DNA from: Morella rubra
Taxonomy: Eukaryota > Streptophyta > Magnoliopsida > Fagales > Myricaceae
Assembly: GCA_003952965.2 (NCBI GenBank)
Contig: CM025856.1
Coordinates: forward strand, 14,216,309-14,280,308
Reading direction: 5' to 3'
Length of the DNA: 64,000 nucleotides
Numbering within the stretch: the stretch's first letter is position 1; the number at the start of each line of letters is the position of its first letter. This document shows positions 1 to 12,956 of the stretch, in pieces. The notes under the pieces are model-generated. The model did no database searches. It was not told the DNA's origin and saw only the letters and a program-made list of their open reading frames with translations. The position numbers and the translations under genes are program-made.

Positions 1-194
1 AACTTATGTTTGCTCTTTGTGCTCGTTCACAGTAAATCCACGGGGGAGGAAAAGTGTTCATTTCTTTTAAATGTGCTCACAAAATTCATCCTGCTTTGTT
101 TTCTGAGGAAAATTGTTAATTACCGTTTGTAGTGGCCATGTTACTAGTTCTTCTATGGCAGTAGCACATGACAATTGTCTCCAAATTATGGCAG

Positions 195-3100
195 GTTCTT
201 GTGCTTAAACATCATACGTCCAAATTATGTGATTTCCCTGATCTTCAGTCATTGACCACATTTGGCTTCAGAGGGGAGGCATTGAGTTCACTTTGTGCTT
301 TAGGGAATTTGACTGTTGAGACTAGGACAAAGAATGAATCAATTGCGACGCACCTGACTTATGACCAGTCCGGTTTACTGGTAGCTGAAAAGAAAACTGC
401 ACGTCAAGTGGGTACCACGGTTACTGTTAAGAAGTTGTTCTCCAATTTACCAGTGCGAAGCAAAGAATTTAAACGCAACGTCCGCAAGGAATATGGGAAG
501 CTTATTTCATTATTGAATGTGAGTTTCTCTCTTCTATGACAATTTTCATGTCGGTAGTGCTTTGAGTGCAATCCTAATATCAACCCACAATTAGACCGAC
601 CCATTATACAAATTTGCCTTGGAAGTTTCAAATGTTAGGTGTGGCTGTATCTGCGGAAAGCTAACGACATAGGGTTATAAATCTGCAAAACTCATGGTCT
701 TCATAGTTTTGTATAATCACTGCCATCATTTTCTCATTTTTCAGGCCTATGCCTTAATTGCAAAAGGTGTCCGATTTGTCTGCACCAACACAACAGGAAA
801 AAATGTGAAGTCTGTGGTACTTAAAACACAAGGAAGTGGTTCTCTTAAAGATAACATCATTACAGTGTTTGGCATGACAGTCTTCAGTTGCTTAGAGCCT
901 GTGAATATATGTATATCAGAAAGTTGTAAAGTTGATGGCTTCCTTTCCAAGGCTGGACAGGGTAGTGGACGCAACATGGGGGACAGACAATTCTTCTTTG
1001 TAAATGGTCGACCAGTGGATATGCCTAAAGTCAGCAAGCTGGTGAACGAGTTCTATAAAGGTGCAAACTCCCGGCAATATCCAATTGCAATCATGAGCTT
1101 TACCATTCCAGAAAAAGCATGCGATGTCAATGTAACTCCTGATAAACGGAAAATATTTCTTTCCGATGAAGCCTCCATCTTGCATGCCCTGAGAGAGGGT
1201 TTACAGCAGATATATTCCCCAAGTAATGCTTGTTATTCTGTTAATAAAGTTGAGGCGCATTCTAAGGAAGCGAATAGTTCGGAATTGTGTTCTCCTCATG
1301 ACAAATTTCCTATGGTGGTAGAACAATTATCTCCGGATGGCAGTTTTGCAGAAGTTATTGAGGACGTTGCAAAGGGTGCAACTCCTCTCATAAATGTTGA
1401 AGACAGTCAGGGGCCAACACATAAGTTAAAAGGATCAAATAAAAATACTAATGGCAAGTCAATGGAGAAAGATTTTATTCTTAGAGGTCATGGCACTAAG
1501 AGGGCTGATAACAGTAGGCAATTGGCTGATCTCCTCAGAAATTTTACGGCTGATCAAATTACCTCCTCCCCTTCACGAGCAGCTGTGAAGGGAATTGCTG
1601 TAAATACAGATTCATGTTGTCATTCAAGCCGTGTTCAATCCTCACTCAACAAATTTGTTACAGTCAATAAAAGAAAGCATGAAAATATTAGTACAGCATT
1701 ATCTGAAATGCCTGTCCTTAGAAATCAAACTATTTCTTGTCATTTAAAGAATAGTGATTCTGAAAGGCAATCTGCAGTTTTACGATCCCCTGCCAACCAT
1801 GATGAGATTGAGAATTCTGCTGTAATGAGTGAGAAGAGCAAGATCTGATCACGGGTTCTGGTACCGAGTACCACCTCTGCTTTGCTTTTAGCTTTTTTTT
1901 TGGGGGGGGGGGGGGGTTCTCTCTTGTTTCCTTTCGGCACAATCATTGGGAAATATGAAAACCTTCTTTATGTCAATGTTATTGTGCATTTCTTGCTCTT
2001 CTTCTCTTTGCTTTCTTAAAATCTACGAAAACACTAGTGTAGGATTTTCTTGGTATTGGATTTGGCATAGTGGGCTTTAGTTGCAATAAGTTGAGAACTT
2101 TTGAATTATTTTTCCACTGTTCCTGAAATAAATTGCCTTTTATTTTAGAATTCCTCCAGTGGGTAGAAATGATTAGCAAAGATGTAAGAATGAAAAGAAA
2201 GAAAAAAGGTTGTTTTGTTTTTAAAATCTGAAGTTGCTCTTGGCCAATGAGAAGCCCATGAGAAATAAATGAGCATGTTGTGGACTAGCCTACTTTCCAC
2301 CCCTTCCTGTCCCCCCTAGCTGCCTGTCCCTCCAAGCTCTTGAATGATGAAACCCAATCAGTTTCACAAAGTGCTCACCTCAAATGTTGCTACATAGAAG
2401 ATAAGCGTGAAATGTTGCCATGACTTTTCAATCTAGACTCTTAAGATTTTGCCTGTAATCTATTGTCAAGTGCATAGAATGTAACAGGATTCAAGAAGTC
2501 TTATATTTTCAATATTTCTGATCACAAATGAATGTGGTGATTGCCAATTTCTCCTCCATAGAATCATCTCTTGCTTATGGTTTCCTTCATAAGTGTTGAG
2601 TGAAAGCAAATATCTTTCATTTTTTTGGTGTGGGGATACTTCATAAATAAGAAAGAAAATATTTTTTCTAGTTGTTCCTTTAATGCGTAATTTATCTCCT
2701 TCTCTATTTCCTTTAGTTCTTTTACAAATGGTTACCTAGAATTCAGAGATGCTCTATTATAGTTTCATCAGGTTGAATGTCTAAGTATTGACAAGCTTTT
2801 ACAGATCCTGTATGATGTGTTAGCTATATTTGTTCGGTATCTTATGTCCTTGTTGAAGCACTGGGTCATATGGTGGATTGACTGCAGGTAAACCCTAGGT
2901 CTTATCTCTTTTCATTGCAGCCTCATTCTTTTTTATGAGAAAAATATCATTTCAGGAACCAGTGGATCAAGAGAGAGCAGTGCCTTCTTCTAGTATCGTA
3001 TCAATTGCTTCATCTAGCAAGGATCTCAACAATATATCGGTAAGATCTTTCAGTTTTCTCTTCTTTATATTCTTCTGGTTCTACAGTTGATGCTACAAAG

Positions 3101-6100
3101 CCTTCTTCTGGGCTACAGATATGTTCTACCTTGGAATTCAGTTTTCAAGATTTGAAGACAAAGAGGCAGCAGTGGCTATCTAGATTGAAGTTTGACGGTT
3201 CAAAACATGGAAGAGTGAAGATGAAAAGGTCTATGAAGTAGTACCTTATTTAGAAAAGGATAAGTGATGATTGTGCTCTGTTGTTGACTGAACTGTTTTG
3301 TTATGGTCGTTGATAGTTGCTATGCTGCTGCAACTCTGGAGCTTTCTCAGCCAGATAATGAGGAGCGGAAGGCAAAAGCTTTAGCTGCTGCTACCACTGA
3401 ATTGGAAAGACTTTTCCGAAAGAAGGACTTCGGTAGAATGAAGGTTGTTGCTTGCATTATTCCTTATTTACACCTCATTAAAACTTGTTAGATTTGTGGT
3501 AGGTTTCTTTGACATTACTCCAACCTTGTCTACATCATTGATTTTAACTTTCCATTTTTTGAAAATCCAATGGCCATTTACCCTTCCCCACCCTATCTTA
3601 AATACAGGCCATAGTACATTCTCATTGTGATTACCTAGTATTGACCAACCTTTGCTTCTATAATAGGTTATTGGGCAGTTTAACCTTGGTTTTATCATTG
3701 GGAAGTTAGATCAAGATTTATTTATTGTGGATCAGGTAATATTCCATTCAGTAATGGAAGATTTTTCTTTTTGATAGCTGAAAGCGTTTTACTCTTTGTG
3801 TTGAATGGTAAATTCTTCTAAATTGTATCTGTTTTCAGCATGCTGCCGATGAGAAATACAATTTTGAACGTCTTGCTCAATCAACCATCTTGAACCAACA
3901 GCCTTTGCTCCGGTCAGAAGTTCGATGTTGTCATATAGTTACCACTATTAACATCCTCTACTGCTCAGAATGCGTAATGAGTGATGTTTTTACAAAGCTG
4001 TTACTACAATGCTACCATTCAAGTGATATGTACATGCTTGTTAACAGCCTATCAAAAGCTTTACTTAATAGAATCTTGTGTGGGGCAATTGGTAATCTAG
4101 TTCATGACCTGTATTTTCTTAAAGTGGTAAAAATATGCTTTATCTGGTTCAATAGATGCCTCTATTGCTGCATAGGAGGTTGCAGTTGATTGTCTTCCAT
4201 GCCCCTTGTTACTTTTGCTTTTGCTTATGCTATATCTGCATTGATCACAAGTTGACTTCTGAACCTTTGGTTCCAAAATCATATACTTAGGCCATTGAGG
4301 TTGGAGTTATCTCCTGAAGAAGAAGTGGTTGCTTCCATGCATATGAATGTAATTAGGTATGGCCTAATCCAATTCTGTCGTGTGTTTTTCTTATATTTTT
4401 CACTTAACCATTTCTATTGTCAGCAATCCTGAGATTGTTAATTTACAATCGAACAAAAAGTGAGTAACTTGATTTATTTATACTTTTTTAGGCTGTTATG
4501 TTATTATTGTATTTACCCAATATAGTTGTAAGGCTTCAAATTTCAGGTGCATATTTGTTTATAATCACTAAAGTTTTTCCCCTGCTCCCCTTTCCCCATA
4601 GCAAAATATATCGATCTAGTTCCTGGAACTGTAACCTCTGTTGGAAATTTGCACACCAACACCAACACCGCATCATGATTATGGTTAGAAAACAGGTTGC
4701 GACTGTGTGTAGGTTGATGAGTAAGATGAGAACTTAGCTGTTATTGGAGTTGGAATGAGTTTCTGGGGTAGACTGATTGCCAATGATGAAGTGACAGTCA
4801 AAAGTTAGAGCTGAAACCTTTTTAAGCAGAGAGGCCAATGTCTTGCTGTGTGGGGCCTCTTGTTCAATCAGATGTGTACTCCAATTAAGCGCAATAAAAA
4901 TTGTTAGTTTTGAGGTGTCATTGTTCTTTTATGTTTATCAGCAACTTGAAAATTCCTTCCAATTAAATCAACTATTGAACCGAGTGTCAACAATTTTCTT
5001 AAGATTCTTACATTTATTTAATCTTAGAAAAATGCTTCAACTAAATGTCATACAGACACGTATCCACACCATTTTAGACTCATTAGTTGTTTCCAGCAAA
5101 CACTGGCACCTGCTTTGTTCTAACCTGGAGAGTTTTGGCACAAAATTAGTGCATGGTATTTCATAATTGTTAATACATGACAAATAGCTGTTCAAGTTTA
5201 CAGGGACTTTCCATTGAGATTCATATGGTGGAACCAATTGGATTCTCTCATATTTAGCGTTGTTTTCCTACTCTAGAGTCTAGTATTAACATCATGCATT
5301 TATGCACTTTGGTAGAAGTGTTTACTAATTCCTAAGACTGCATGGCTGTAAGATTTGTGCGTTACTGGTTCTTTTTTCTTTTCTTATTTTTTTCCTGATT
5401 TTGAATTCTTTAATACTTTATACATTCTGATGGAAATATGGATTCTGAAATTTCAGGAGAAATGGTTTTTTTTTGGATGAGGATCCGCATGCTCCACCTG
5501 GACTACATTTTATATTAAAAGCTGTCCCGTTCAGTAAAAACATTACTTTTGGAGTTGAAGGTAGTTGTTGCTTTCGGATTTCCCCTGATTTTGATCTGCT
5601 CGCAGTTCGAATGTTATGACCATAGCAATTTGTTGCCATGACATGACATTCAAAACTATCACAAATTGCTGTTTTAAGAAATGCTTGCATATTGTGTACA
5701 GAAGACATTCACTGTAATATCTCTTTGGACAGATGTGCAGGACCTGATTTCTACACTGGCTGATAGTCAAGGAGAATGCTCGATAATCGGTAGTTACAAA
5801 ATGGATACTTCTGACTCTGTTTGCCCAACAAGAGTTCGTGCAATGCTGGCATCACGTGCATGCAGATCATCTGTTATGATTGGAGACGCACTAGGAAGAA
5901 ATGAGATGCAGAAGGTGATAACTCTAGATTACTCTGAATCCTGTCACCTTAAGTTTCGCGATCTCCTGAGCTTCTGAAGTCACATTTGAATTTGTTTCCT
6001 TGCATCATTCTATCTCTCCAATTTTTCTGGACCAATTATCATTATATATAGGGGTAAATATATTTTTCACCCACGAACTATTATAGGTTTTGCATTTTGC

Positions 6101-6598
6101 ACCCTAAACTATCATTTTTGTTACGTTTCACCCCCTAATTATCAATTTTAGACACTTTGCATCTCTGTCAAATTTTTAGACTAAAATGACGATAATGCCC
6201 TTGACCCACTTTGCATATATTAAAGGTATTGTTGTCAATTCATTAAATTTTCGGGGGTATTATTGTCGAACGGAGGGTGCAAAGTGTCTAAAAATTTGAC
6301 AAAAGTGCAAAGTGTTCTAAATTGGTTAAAATTGAAATATAACAAAAATAGTAGTTTAGGTTGCAAAGTACAAAAGTCATGATAGTTTGAGGGTGGAAAG
6401 TGTATTTACCCCTTATATATATTACAAATAGAAATAAAAGTATCACATTTCCAACTAACTTGATGGTTGCAGATACTCGAGCATTTGGCAGAGCTGAAGT
6501 CTCCTTGGAATTGCCCTCATGGTAGGCCAACCATGCGGCATTTGGTCGACTTGACCACCATTTCCATAAGTTCAAAAGAAATTGATGCGAACTTGTAA
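195..6598 (+). CDS. PMS1: DNA mismatch repair protein PMS1 (MutL family), 3' eleven coding exons; 5' end outside window
   Basis: MutL homologue that pairs with MLH1 in the nucleus (MutL-alpha) and nicks the strand to be repaired. Proposed exons: 195-518, 745-1821, 2956-3039, 3119-3228, 3317-3443, 3667-3735, 3839-3912, 4291-4356, 5457-5560, 5733-5914 and 6473-6598; all have GT-AG borders and join in one frame of 780 codons plus TAA. The GHKL ATPase motif GFRGEALSS is in the first exon, and FFVNGRPVD and DVNVTPDKRKIF are in the second. The C-terminal endonuclease domain keeps DQHAADEKYNFE (split between exons 6 and 7), ACRSSVMIGD and CPHGRPTMRHL, so the metal-binding nuclease looks intact. The first roughly 90 residues, with the ATP-binding Asn helix, lie upstream of the window. 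The donor at 1822 is the least certain: reading through it stays open to a stop at 1846-1848, and the following 1.13 kb intron could hide a small exon. Family identity is firm; splice sites were judged by eye. Confidence 0.93.
6051..6412. mobile_element. 362-bp Mutator-type MITE in the last PMS1 intron
   Basis: The ends are inverted: GGGGTAAATATATTTTTCAC on the left and, read on the minus strand, GGGGTAAATACACTTTCCAC on the right. The element is flanked by a perfect 9-bp direct repeat TTATATATA (6042-6050 and 6413-6421), although that repeat is low in complexity. It holds no ORF. It is related to the elements at 12957-13309 and 56584-56995 through shared 'GCAAAGTGTCTAAAA'-like internal text. 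It lies between PMS1 exons 10 and 11 and leaves both splice sites intact. Confidence 0.85.
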
Positions 6599-7289
6599 TG
6601 GATCTGTATCTTTCCATTACCATTAGGATGCACTTTGGCCTCTGGTTTACCTAACTTATTTGTGCAACCATACAAGTCCATGTAAAGATTCTCCATTCGC
6701 CTATGTAGGGGCGCTCCATGTATATAATATTTTGGGGGCTCGCTTCTGGATTCTCTATCACTTCTATGACATTTTTAAGATGATTTTCAAACCCTACTCG
6801 CTAAACTTCGGGGTTCAAACTAGGTGGACTTTTGGCTCTATTTTCTCCATCTTTTCTTCTTCTATAATATTACAATTTATTCTACGGAAAACTCAAACCT
6901 ATTTGTGATGTTGCAGCAATCGTTCATCTTCTTATTTCACATCTTCTATGGATGTTACAGTCGATGATTTGCAGTCCTTTCATCGACTCTCCTATAACTG
7001 CTTCTGCGGCGGTTCTTTTCTTGATGACGAATGCAGGCTCTAATATAAGAGATCATGTGACTAGGACTAATTTGTTAGCTCTATTTCCTTTCTCTTTTAT
7101 TTCTTTATTTCTTTTTTGGTTGTTTTGCAATATATTGATTGTGCTAGAGTGATTGTTACCTAGCACTTTGGTTTATATCAATATCTTGCCCACAAAGAAA
7201 GTCACAAAATTTTATTTATTAATTGAGATCCAACTTAGTAAGGTTTGGACCCTGAATTTTTCTGTCTTTATAGTATACCGCTTAATATA
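6599..7289. other. PMS1 3' flank, no supported gene
   Basis: This holds the 3' UTR and downstream sequence. An open stretch at about 6917-7042, preceded by a TTGCAG acceptor-like site and ending in TAA, reads like a short exon (NRSSSYFTSS...DECRL) but has no partner exon that I can see. Confidence 0.5.
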
Positions 7290-8244
7290 ATTAAAACCAG
7301 GGTAACTTTAGTGCCCCCAATCTGACCTAATAGTCGCCCAACGAGTGGCAGATTTTGATGGAGTCTCGCTTTGATGCTGGGGATATCCATAGATCTGGAT
7401 AGAGTCTCGCTAATAGATAGAGGAATAGCATGCGTGCTAGCGTACTTTGGCTTACGCAATTGATCAGATCAGATAGGGGCGCATTGGCTTCCCTATCCTA
7501 ATAATGAATCGAGTTCGTGCTTTGAGATTCCTTCCATAGGCAGAAGGAGTAGCTGACCGACTAGCAACGAAAGTAGTGATTAGATAGTAGAGAGTCCACG
7601 CACCTCCTTCTCAAAGGGGGAGGAGCACCAGGCGGCTCTCTTAAATGCCGAGTCTTTCTTCGTCGCCAACTCGACATCGTCATTACCTACAAGATAAGGC
7701 CAACAACTTGACTTTACTAAACAAGTGAGAAAAGCCTTTTCTATCTTATTAATCAAGCGCACTAGTTGCAATCTGTCATAAGGTGTTTAAGAAACAGGGG
7801 AGTTTACGAACGAAAGTGCAAAGTGCTCTATAGCTGGATTTCTCCCTAAAGTAGGTCATTCCTTTGCTTTACTTGATGGGATATTCAATTAAGAAGAAGG
7901 AGCAACCAAAGACCCTCGTAAACTCGCGATTTAGCAGATAAAAAGGGCCATAAAGAACGTTTTCTATAAACCGAGATGAAAGATAAGCGGGATGAGCTAA
8001 GTTAAATAGAAAATCGATTTGCTAAACAGATGCGAGAGTTCACGGATGACCGATTGATACAGTACAAGAGATTCCTCGGGAAGTCTTTCAAAAAAATGAG
8101 CACTCTGCCCTAGCGAAGACGCATGGGAGAGATTCACCTGTTTATTGATAGTAAGCTGATTAAATAAATGGATCATAGGTTGGTTTAATATTGAGTTCCG
8201 CATAGGCTACCTGTTCTGTTCACGTGCTACTAAGCCGCACACAG
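7290..8244. other. Possible mitochondrial-DNA insertion (NUMT-like), truncated by the assembly gap
   Basis: Base composition changes sharply from AT-rich spacer to a more balanced mix without long A or T runs, in the style of plant mitochondrial intergenic DNA. No coding gene or tRNA is recognisable; short ORFs on both strands look random. It runs straight into the N gap, as expected if a repeat shared with abundant organelle DNA broke the assembly. The assignment rests on composition only. Confidence 0.4.
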
Positions 8245-9244
8245 NNNNNNNNNNNNNNNNNNNNNNNNNNNNNNNNNNNNNNNNNNNNNNNNNNNNNNNN
8301 NNNNNNNNNNNNNNNNNNNNNNNNNNNNNNNNNNNNNNNNNNNNNNNNNNNNNNNNNNNNNNNNNNNNNNNNNNNNNNNNNNNNNNNNNNNNNNNNNNNN
8401 NNNNNNNNNNNNNNNNNNNNNNNNNNNNNNNNNNNNNNNNNNNNNNNNNNNNNNNNNNNNNNNNNNNNNNNNNNNNNNNNNNNNNNNNNNNNNNNNNNNN
8501 NNNNNNNNNNNNNNNNNNNNNNNNNNNNNNNNNNNNNNNNNNNNNNNNNNNNNNNNNNNNNNNNNNNNNNNNNNNNNNNNNNNNNNNNNNNNNNNNNNNN
8601 NNNNNNNNNNNNNNNNNNNNNNNNNNNNNNNNNNNNNNNNNNNNNNNNNNNNNNNNNNNNNNNNNNNNNNNNNNNNNNNNNNNNNNNNNNNNNNNNNNNN
8701 NNNNNNNNNNNNNNNNNNNNNNNNNNNNNNNNNNNNNNNNNNNNNNNNNNNNNNNNNNNNNNNNNNNNNNNNNNNNNNNNNNNNNNNNNNNNNNNNNNNN
8801 NNNNNNNNNNNNNNNNNNNNNNNNNNNNNNNNNNNNNNNNNNNNNNNNNNNNNNNNNNNNNNNNNNNNNNNNNNNNNNNNNNNNNNNNNNNNNNNNNNNN
8901 NNNNNNNNNNNNNNNNNNNNNNNNNNNNNNNNNNNNNNNNNNNNNNNNNNNNNNNNNNNNNNNNNNNNNNNNNNNNNNNNNNNNNNNNNNNNNNNNNNNN
9001 NNNNNNNNNNNNNNNNNNNNNNNNNNNNNNNNNNNNNNNNNNNNNNNNNNNNNNNNNNNNNNNNNNNNNNNNNNNNNNNNNNNNNNNNNNNNNNNNNNNN
9101 NNNNNNNNNNNNNNNNNNNNNNNNNNNNNNNNNNNNNNNNNNNNNNNNNNNNNNNNNNNNNNNNNNNNNNNNNNNNNNNNNNNNNNNNNNNNNNNNNNNN
9201 NNNNNNNNNNNNNNNNNNNNNNNNNNNNNNNNNNNNNNNNNNNN
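8245..9244. other. Assembly gap, exactly 1,000 N
   Basis: This is an uninterrupted run of N. The round length suggests a placeholder size, so distances across it may be wrong. Apparent ORFs spanning it are artefacts. Confidence 0.99.
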
Positions 9245-11190
9245 GTTTGGACGAATAAAAAATATTAGAAATAGTGTTGATTCTTTTCAAATTGATGAAA
9301 ATATTGTTTTAATTTGTAAAAAAAATTACAATTTATTAAAATTTGTAATAAAAAAAATTAGAGTTGATAAAAAAATGATTGTGAAACTCTTGACATCCAA
9401 ACATAGATTTAATCTCAAACAATATAGAACGAATTATTTGAGAACAATATAGATGCTCAAACAACATTGAGAACTTCCATCAACTAAGAATAATACATAT
9501 TCTATTAATAGCATAAGATTTTTTTAAAATCTCTTAAGTCTTACATTTGTTGTTCAACCATAAAATTTGATAATATTTGATCCACCTAAAGTGGAAAAGT
9601 ATCAGTATATATTTAAATATAGCTTTCTTTTATTCGGAATAACCTAATATTCTATTTTCGAGATTATTAATATTTTGAAGCATTTCTTGGTTATCTCAGT
9701 GATGTTGGACAGCACTAAAAATTCTCAGAAACTTTTTGGATTTGTTTAAAACTTTATTAGTAAAAAAAAAATCTAAAATTTTCTATCACGTCAATTCATT
9801 CTATTTATACTTTTTTACAAATTTTAATAAACTTTTAAAACTTTTTTTTATGATTCATATTTTTTTATTTAGCTTCTTAATTGCAAATTATTAAAACTTA
9901 TAACATCGGATCCCACGTGGGGAATTAGGACAAGAAAAAGCATCCCAAATGCGGATCAGGCAATAAAAAGTTTTCGGGTTTGTATATAATGATTGTGCTC
10001 GCAATCTTACGGGAAAACTCTGAAAAAAAAAAATTAATACTTTGATCTCTCTTGGGAGCTGAGCGTATAACTCACGTGCTTCCAGAAAGCGTGCGTTTAT
10101 TAGGAGCTTCAGTCTGTCGCTCTCTCTGCGAAGAGCGTTGGTTGGGGCCTGGGGCTGGGGGGTTGTTCGGCTCTTATGGTCGTTGGCTTTTCCATAGCTT
10201 TATCAGTTTCCGTTAACTTCATAAAACAGTGTGGGTGGGAGAATTTAGTATCCAACTCGTTTGCACAGTTAATACGGTACTTATTTGCCACGGAAAAATT
10301 ACTTTTTAACCATATGGTTCTTTAGTTCTTTAACGCATTTTCAATTCATGATTATTGATCGGTAGTGTTGTGCAATAAACTTCTATGAAATGGTTTTGCG
10401 TAATTCGGCCAATTGTCTTGTTTATGAGATATTATTAAAAAATAAGAATCTGTGTTATCAAAATATTTTTTTGTGATTATTTCTAATATGGAATGAGTTA
10501 ATCATCCACTATTTTAGTATCTTATTGAATAAAAATAGTAATATTATTCCTTCGTTAATCAAGAATTTCGATTATTTTTTGACCCTTCGAAACCTGAAGT
10601 AACGATAATTATATTTGTATGCTTTTTTTTTGTTCTCTGTGAAACTTGATCTTATTTTTTAAATCATTTTATTCTTTACAGTAGACACAAGGGTTCCTTT
10701 TGTTTCGCCGTCTCTAATGGAACTTTTAACTACTAATAATTGAAGGACTTTTGAGAGCTCTAGCCGCTAGTTCATAGGCCCGTTTCGCAATTGCACTGAA
10801 GTGCATTACTCTTGTACACATAGTCAATAAGCATATTATATAAAATATTATCTTTAATAACAAAGTTGTCGTGTAAGTTGATCTAGAGATTTATTTTATT
10901 ATTTTTCTTAGCATGCATGTATAAAAAAAAAATAAAGGATTGCATGAAATTATGGATTAATTAACTCATTAGTGGTTATCCTAATGAGTTGGGCTGTTTG
11001 GCGGCACTATTCTAAACGTTGAAGTAGTAGACGAAAGTCGGGAGATTTTTAGACAGTTGATAGTAAGGTCTGTGCTTAATGGATCCTTAAAATTTTGAGA
11101 CAACGTACATCTTACAGTGTTTAATTTTCATTTTATAGTTTTATGGGTCCATGTTTCTTCTAATTATACTATGCAAATTAGATAACAACA
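9245..11190. other. AT-rich spacer, no gene seen
   Basis: The first 200 bases right of the gap are A/T-tract rich and end near a 'GACATCCAAACAT' motif, so they may be the right half of a MITE whose left half is in the gap. The rest shows no credible ORF, RNA or repeat. A slightly GC-richer patch at 10050-10290 has only a 60-codon random ORF. Confidence 0.5.
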
Positions 11191-11195
11191 TGTAG

Positions 11196-11431
11196 AGAGC
11201 CCACTTCGGACTTCAATCTTATCTAATTTGTTGTGCAGATAGTCTAATTTGAAGAAAGAGTATAAGAGAGATACAATGCGTGGGCTTTACAATATTCAAT
11301 GCACGTTAAGTATTTAGTGATCTCACTTGGGACTTAGATTTAGTCCAATTTATTGTATGGATAGTCCAATTTGGAGAAATAGTCTCAGAGAGATATAACT
11401 TGTGAACTTTACAATATTCAATGCACGTTGT
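11196..11431. repeat. Imperfect direct repeat, two units of about 115 bp
   Basis: Both units contain a 'CACTT.GGACTT' start, 'ATAGTC.AATTTG.AGAAA', 'AGAGAGATA' and an end with TTTACAATATTCAATGCACG (about 11289-11308 and 11410-11429). Divergence is around 20 percent. No coding potential is seen. Confidence 0.7.
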
Positions 11432-11767
11432 GTATTTTGCACTTCGAATTAGATCATTCACTTCGAGCAACAAATTAGAGAGGATCATCATCCCTTGGCC
11501 CATTTTTTCAAAAATTAACATAATTTTTCATATAACAAAATTAGAATTGGTGAGTTAATTACTGACGACGAAAATCCAGTGAGTTTTAAAAAACTTTTTA
11601 AAATGTGGTGAGATTTTTAAAAAAGTAGTTAAAACTTAGTGAGTGGTTTATAATTTTTCCTTTATTTTATAAAAATTTATAGTTATCAATTTCTTTTGAA
11701 ATTCGTAATTAAATTTAACTTGTTCACCCAATTAATTTCATTTACTTTTTCTTTAAAAATACAAAAG

Positions 11768-11855
11768 CAGAAAGAGAGGGATTCAAACCCTCAGCACGAA
11801 AAACCTGTACAATGGATTAGCAATCCGACGCTTTAGTCCACTCAGCCATCTCCCC
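11768..11855 (-). tRNA. trnS-GCU: tRNA-Ser(GCU)-like, plastid-derived copy, probably a pseudogene
   Basis: Read on the minus strand this folds as an 88-nt type II tRNA: acceptor GGGGAGA paired with TCTTTCT, D-arm TGGCTGAGTGGACTAAAGCG, anticodon loop TTGCTAA with GCT, a long variable arm, T-arm GAGGG-TTTGAAT-CCCTC and discriminator G. The wording is that of chloroplast trnS-GCU, as I recall that gene. Defects seen: the T-loop reads TTTGAAT instead of TTCGAAT, losing the near-universal C56, and the anticodon stem has a C-A mismatch. Flanks are AT-rich nuclear spacer without psbI or other plastid neighbours. A small plastid insertion is likely, and function is doubtful. Confidence 0.8.
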
Positions 11856-12947
11856 CACTCTTTCATATACTAGGGGATTTCAATTGGAAAAGAAAATGTT
11901 CCACACTAATGAATTGGGGTCCATAACCATGGTTTCAATACGTATCATAAGAGATTTACCTTTTCTATTAATTCTTGCATATTGGATAAAAAACAATTCT
12001 TAAATTTTGATGTAGCAAGTAAAGGAAAACAATTCTTAATTGGTGGTATCAAAAATAAAGCAGCTGATTCAATAGCATGAGCTGCAATAAGGGCTCGTTG
12101 TCATTATGTTAATAAAAAATGTCTCGGAGTTATGAAATACCATTAACTCTATGTGCATTATCAATATCTCTACGTGCGATTCGTTGTGCCTAAACATTAA
12201 TCCAAAAGAAAAATTATGGTCCGGCAACTGCTCCTCACCATATGCCAAATCTGCCTCCCAAGTTTGCTTTATGAAAAACATGCTTCCTGTGTAAACACAA
12301 TGCATGTAGGCATGTAGTAGCAGCAGCAGCATATGCAGAGCAGTTTACCAGGGATTTCATCGACTTTCTCTCTCAGCACAGATTTGGCTTTAAAGTTGGA
12401 GTCGGCGATGGCCAGAAGAAAAGACTGGGAGTAATAAATGAAATCATATGCAATACTCTACTCGAAGCAGCAAAACAAGGGACGGTTCACAAGCAGTGCT
12501 GCACAGAACACAGCCCCCCGTCCATGACCGCACAGCTGTCCTCGAACATTAAATAAGGAACAGTTTGTCCACATAATCATGCACACATGAAATTTATGGC
12601 CATGTCCTCTCCCACTCAGACAACCAGACAAAGCATATGGGACCTCTTTTCTAATGGTTAGTTTGTGTTCACTTGCCTCAGATGGGTCCACTCCTCTGGT
12701 TGGCCTAAATGTGTTCTGCGCGCGATCTCCATGCAACCTAACACTTGGTGAAGCTCCTCATGACCACAGGCTTTTTGTTCTGTATTGTATTGAGTTAGTC
12801 ACAGTCAGACATGCAGACAATGTACTGTGTTTGGTTGTTTTTTTTTTCTCTGGGATCCCAGATCAGTGTATTAGGTTTAGGGTAATGGATTTGGTTTTTT
12901 GTTCATTCATATTAAGGTTGAATGAGCTTTTCACCTGACACGAAATT
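11856..12947. other. Spacer, no gene seen
   Basis: Only short ORFs without protein-like composition are present on either strand. An AGC triplet run occurs near 12320-12330. No repeat or RNA structure stands out. Confidence 0.5.
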
Positions 12948-12956
12948 TAATTTTGA

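Noticed and set aside
1822..1848. PMS1 ending at the in-frame stop at 1846-1848
   Set aside because: The conserved C-terminal endonuclease exons follow in order downstream and join in frame, so this is read-through into an intron and not a truncation.
6917..7042. Exon-like frame after TTGCAG downstream of PMS1
   Set aside because: PMS1 already ends with a proper stop at 6598 and conserved C-terminal text; no donor exon could be linked.
8220..9290. Long open frames on both strands of about 345-356 codons
   Set aside because: They consist almost entirely of the N gap and carry no sequence information.
12458..12938. ORFs of 92-94 codons on opposite strands
   Set aside because: No family resemblance, no splice context, and both strands are equally open, as expected by chance.
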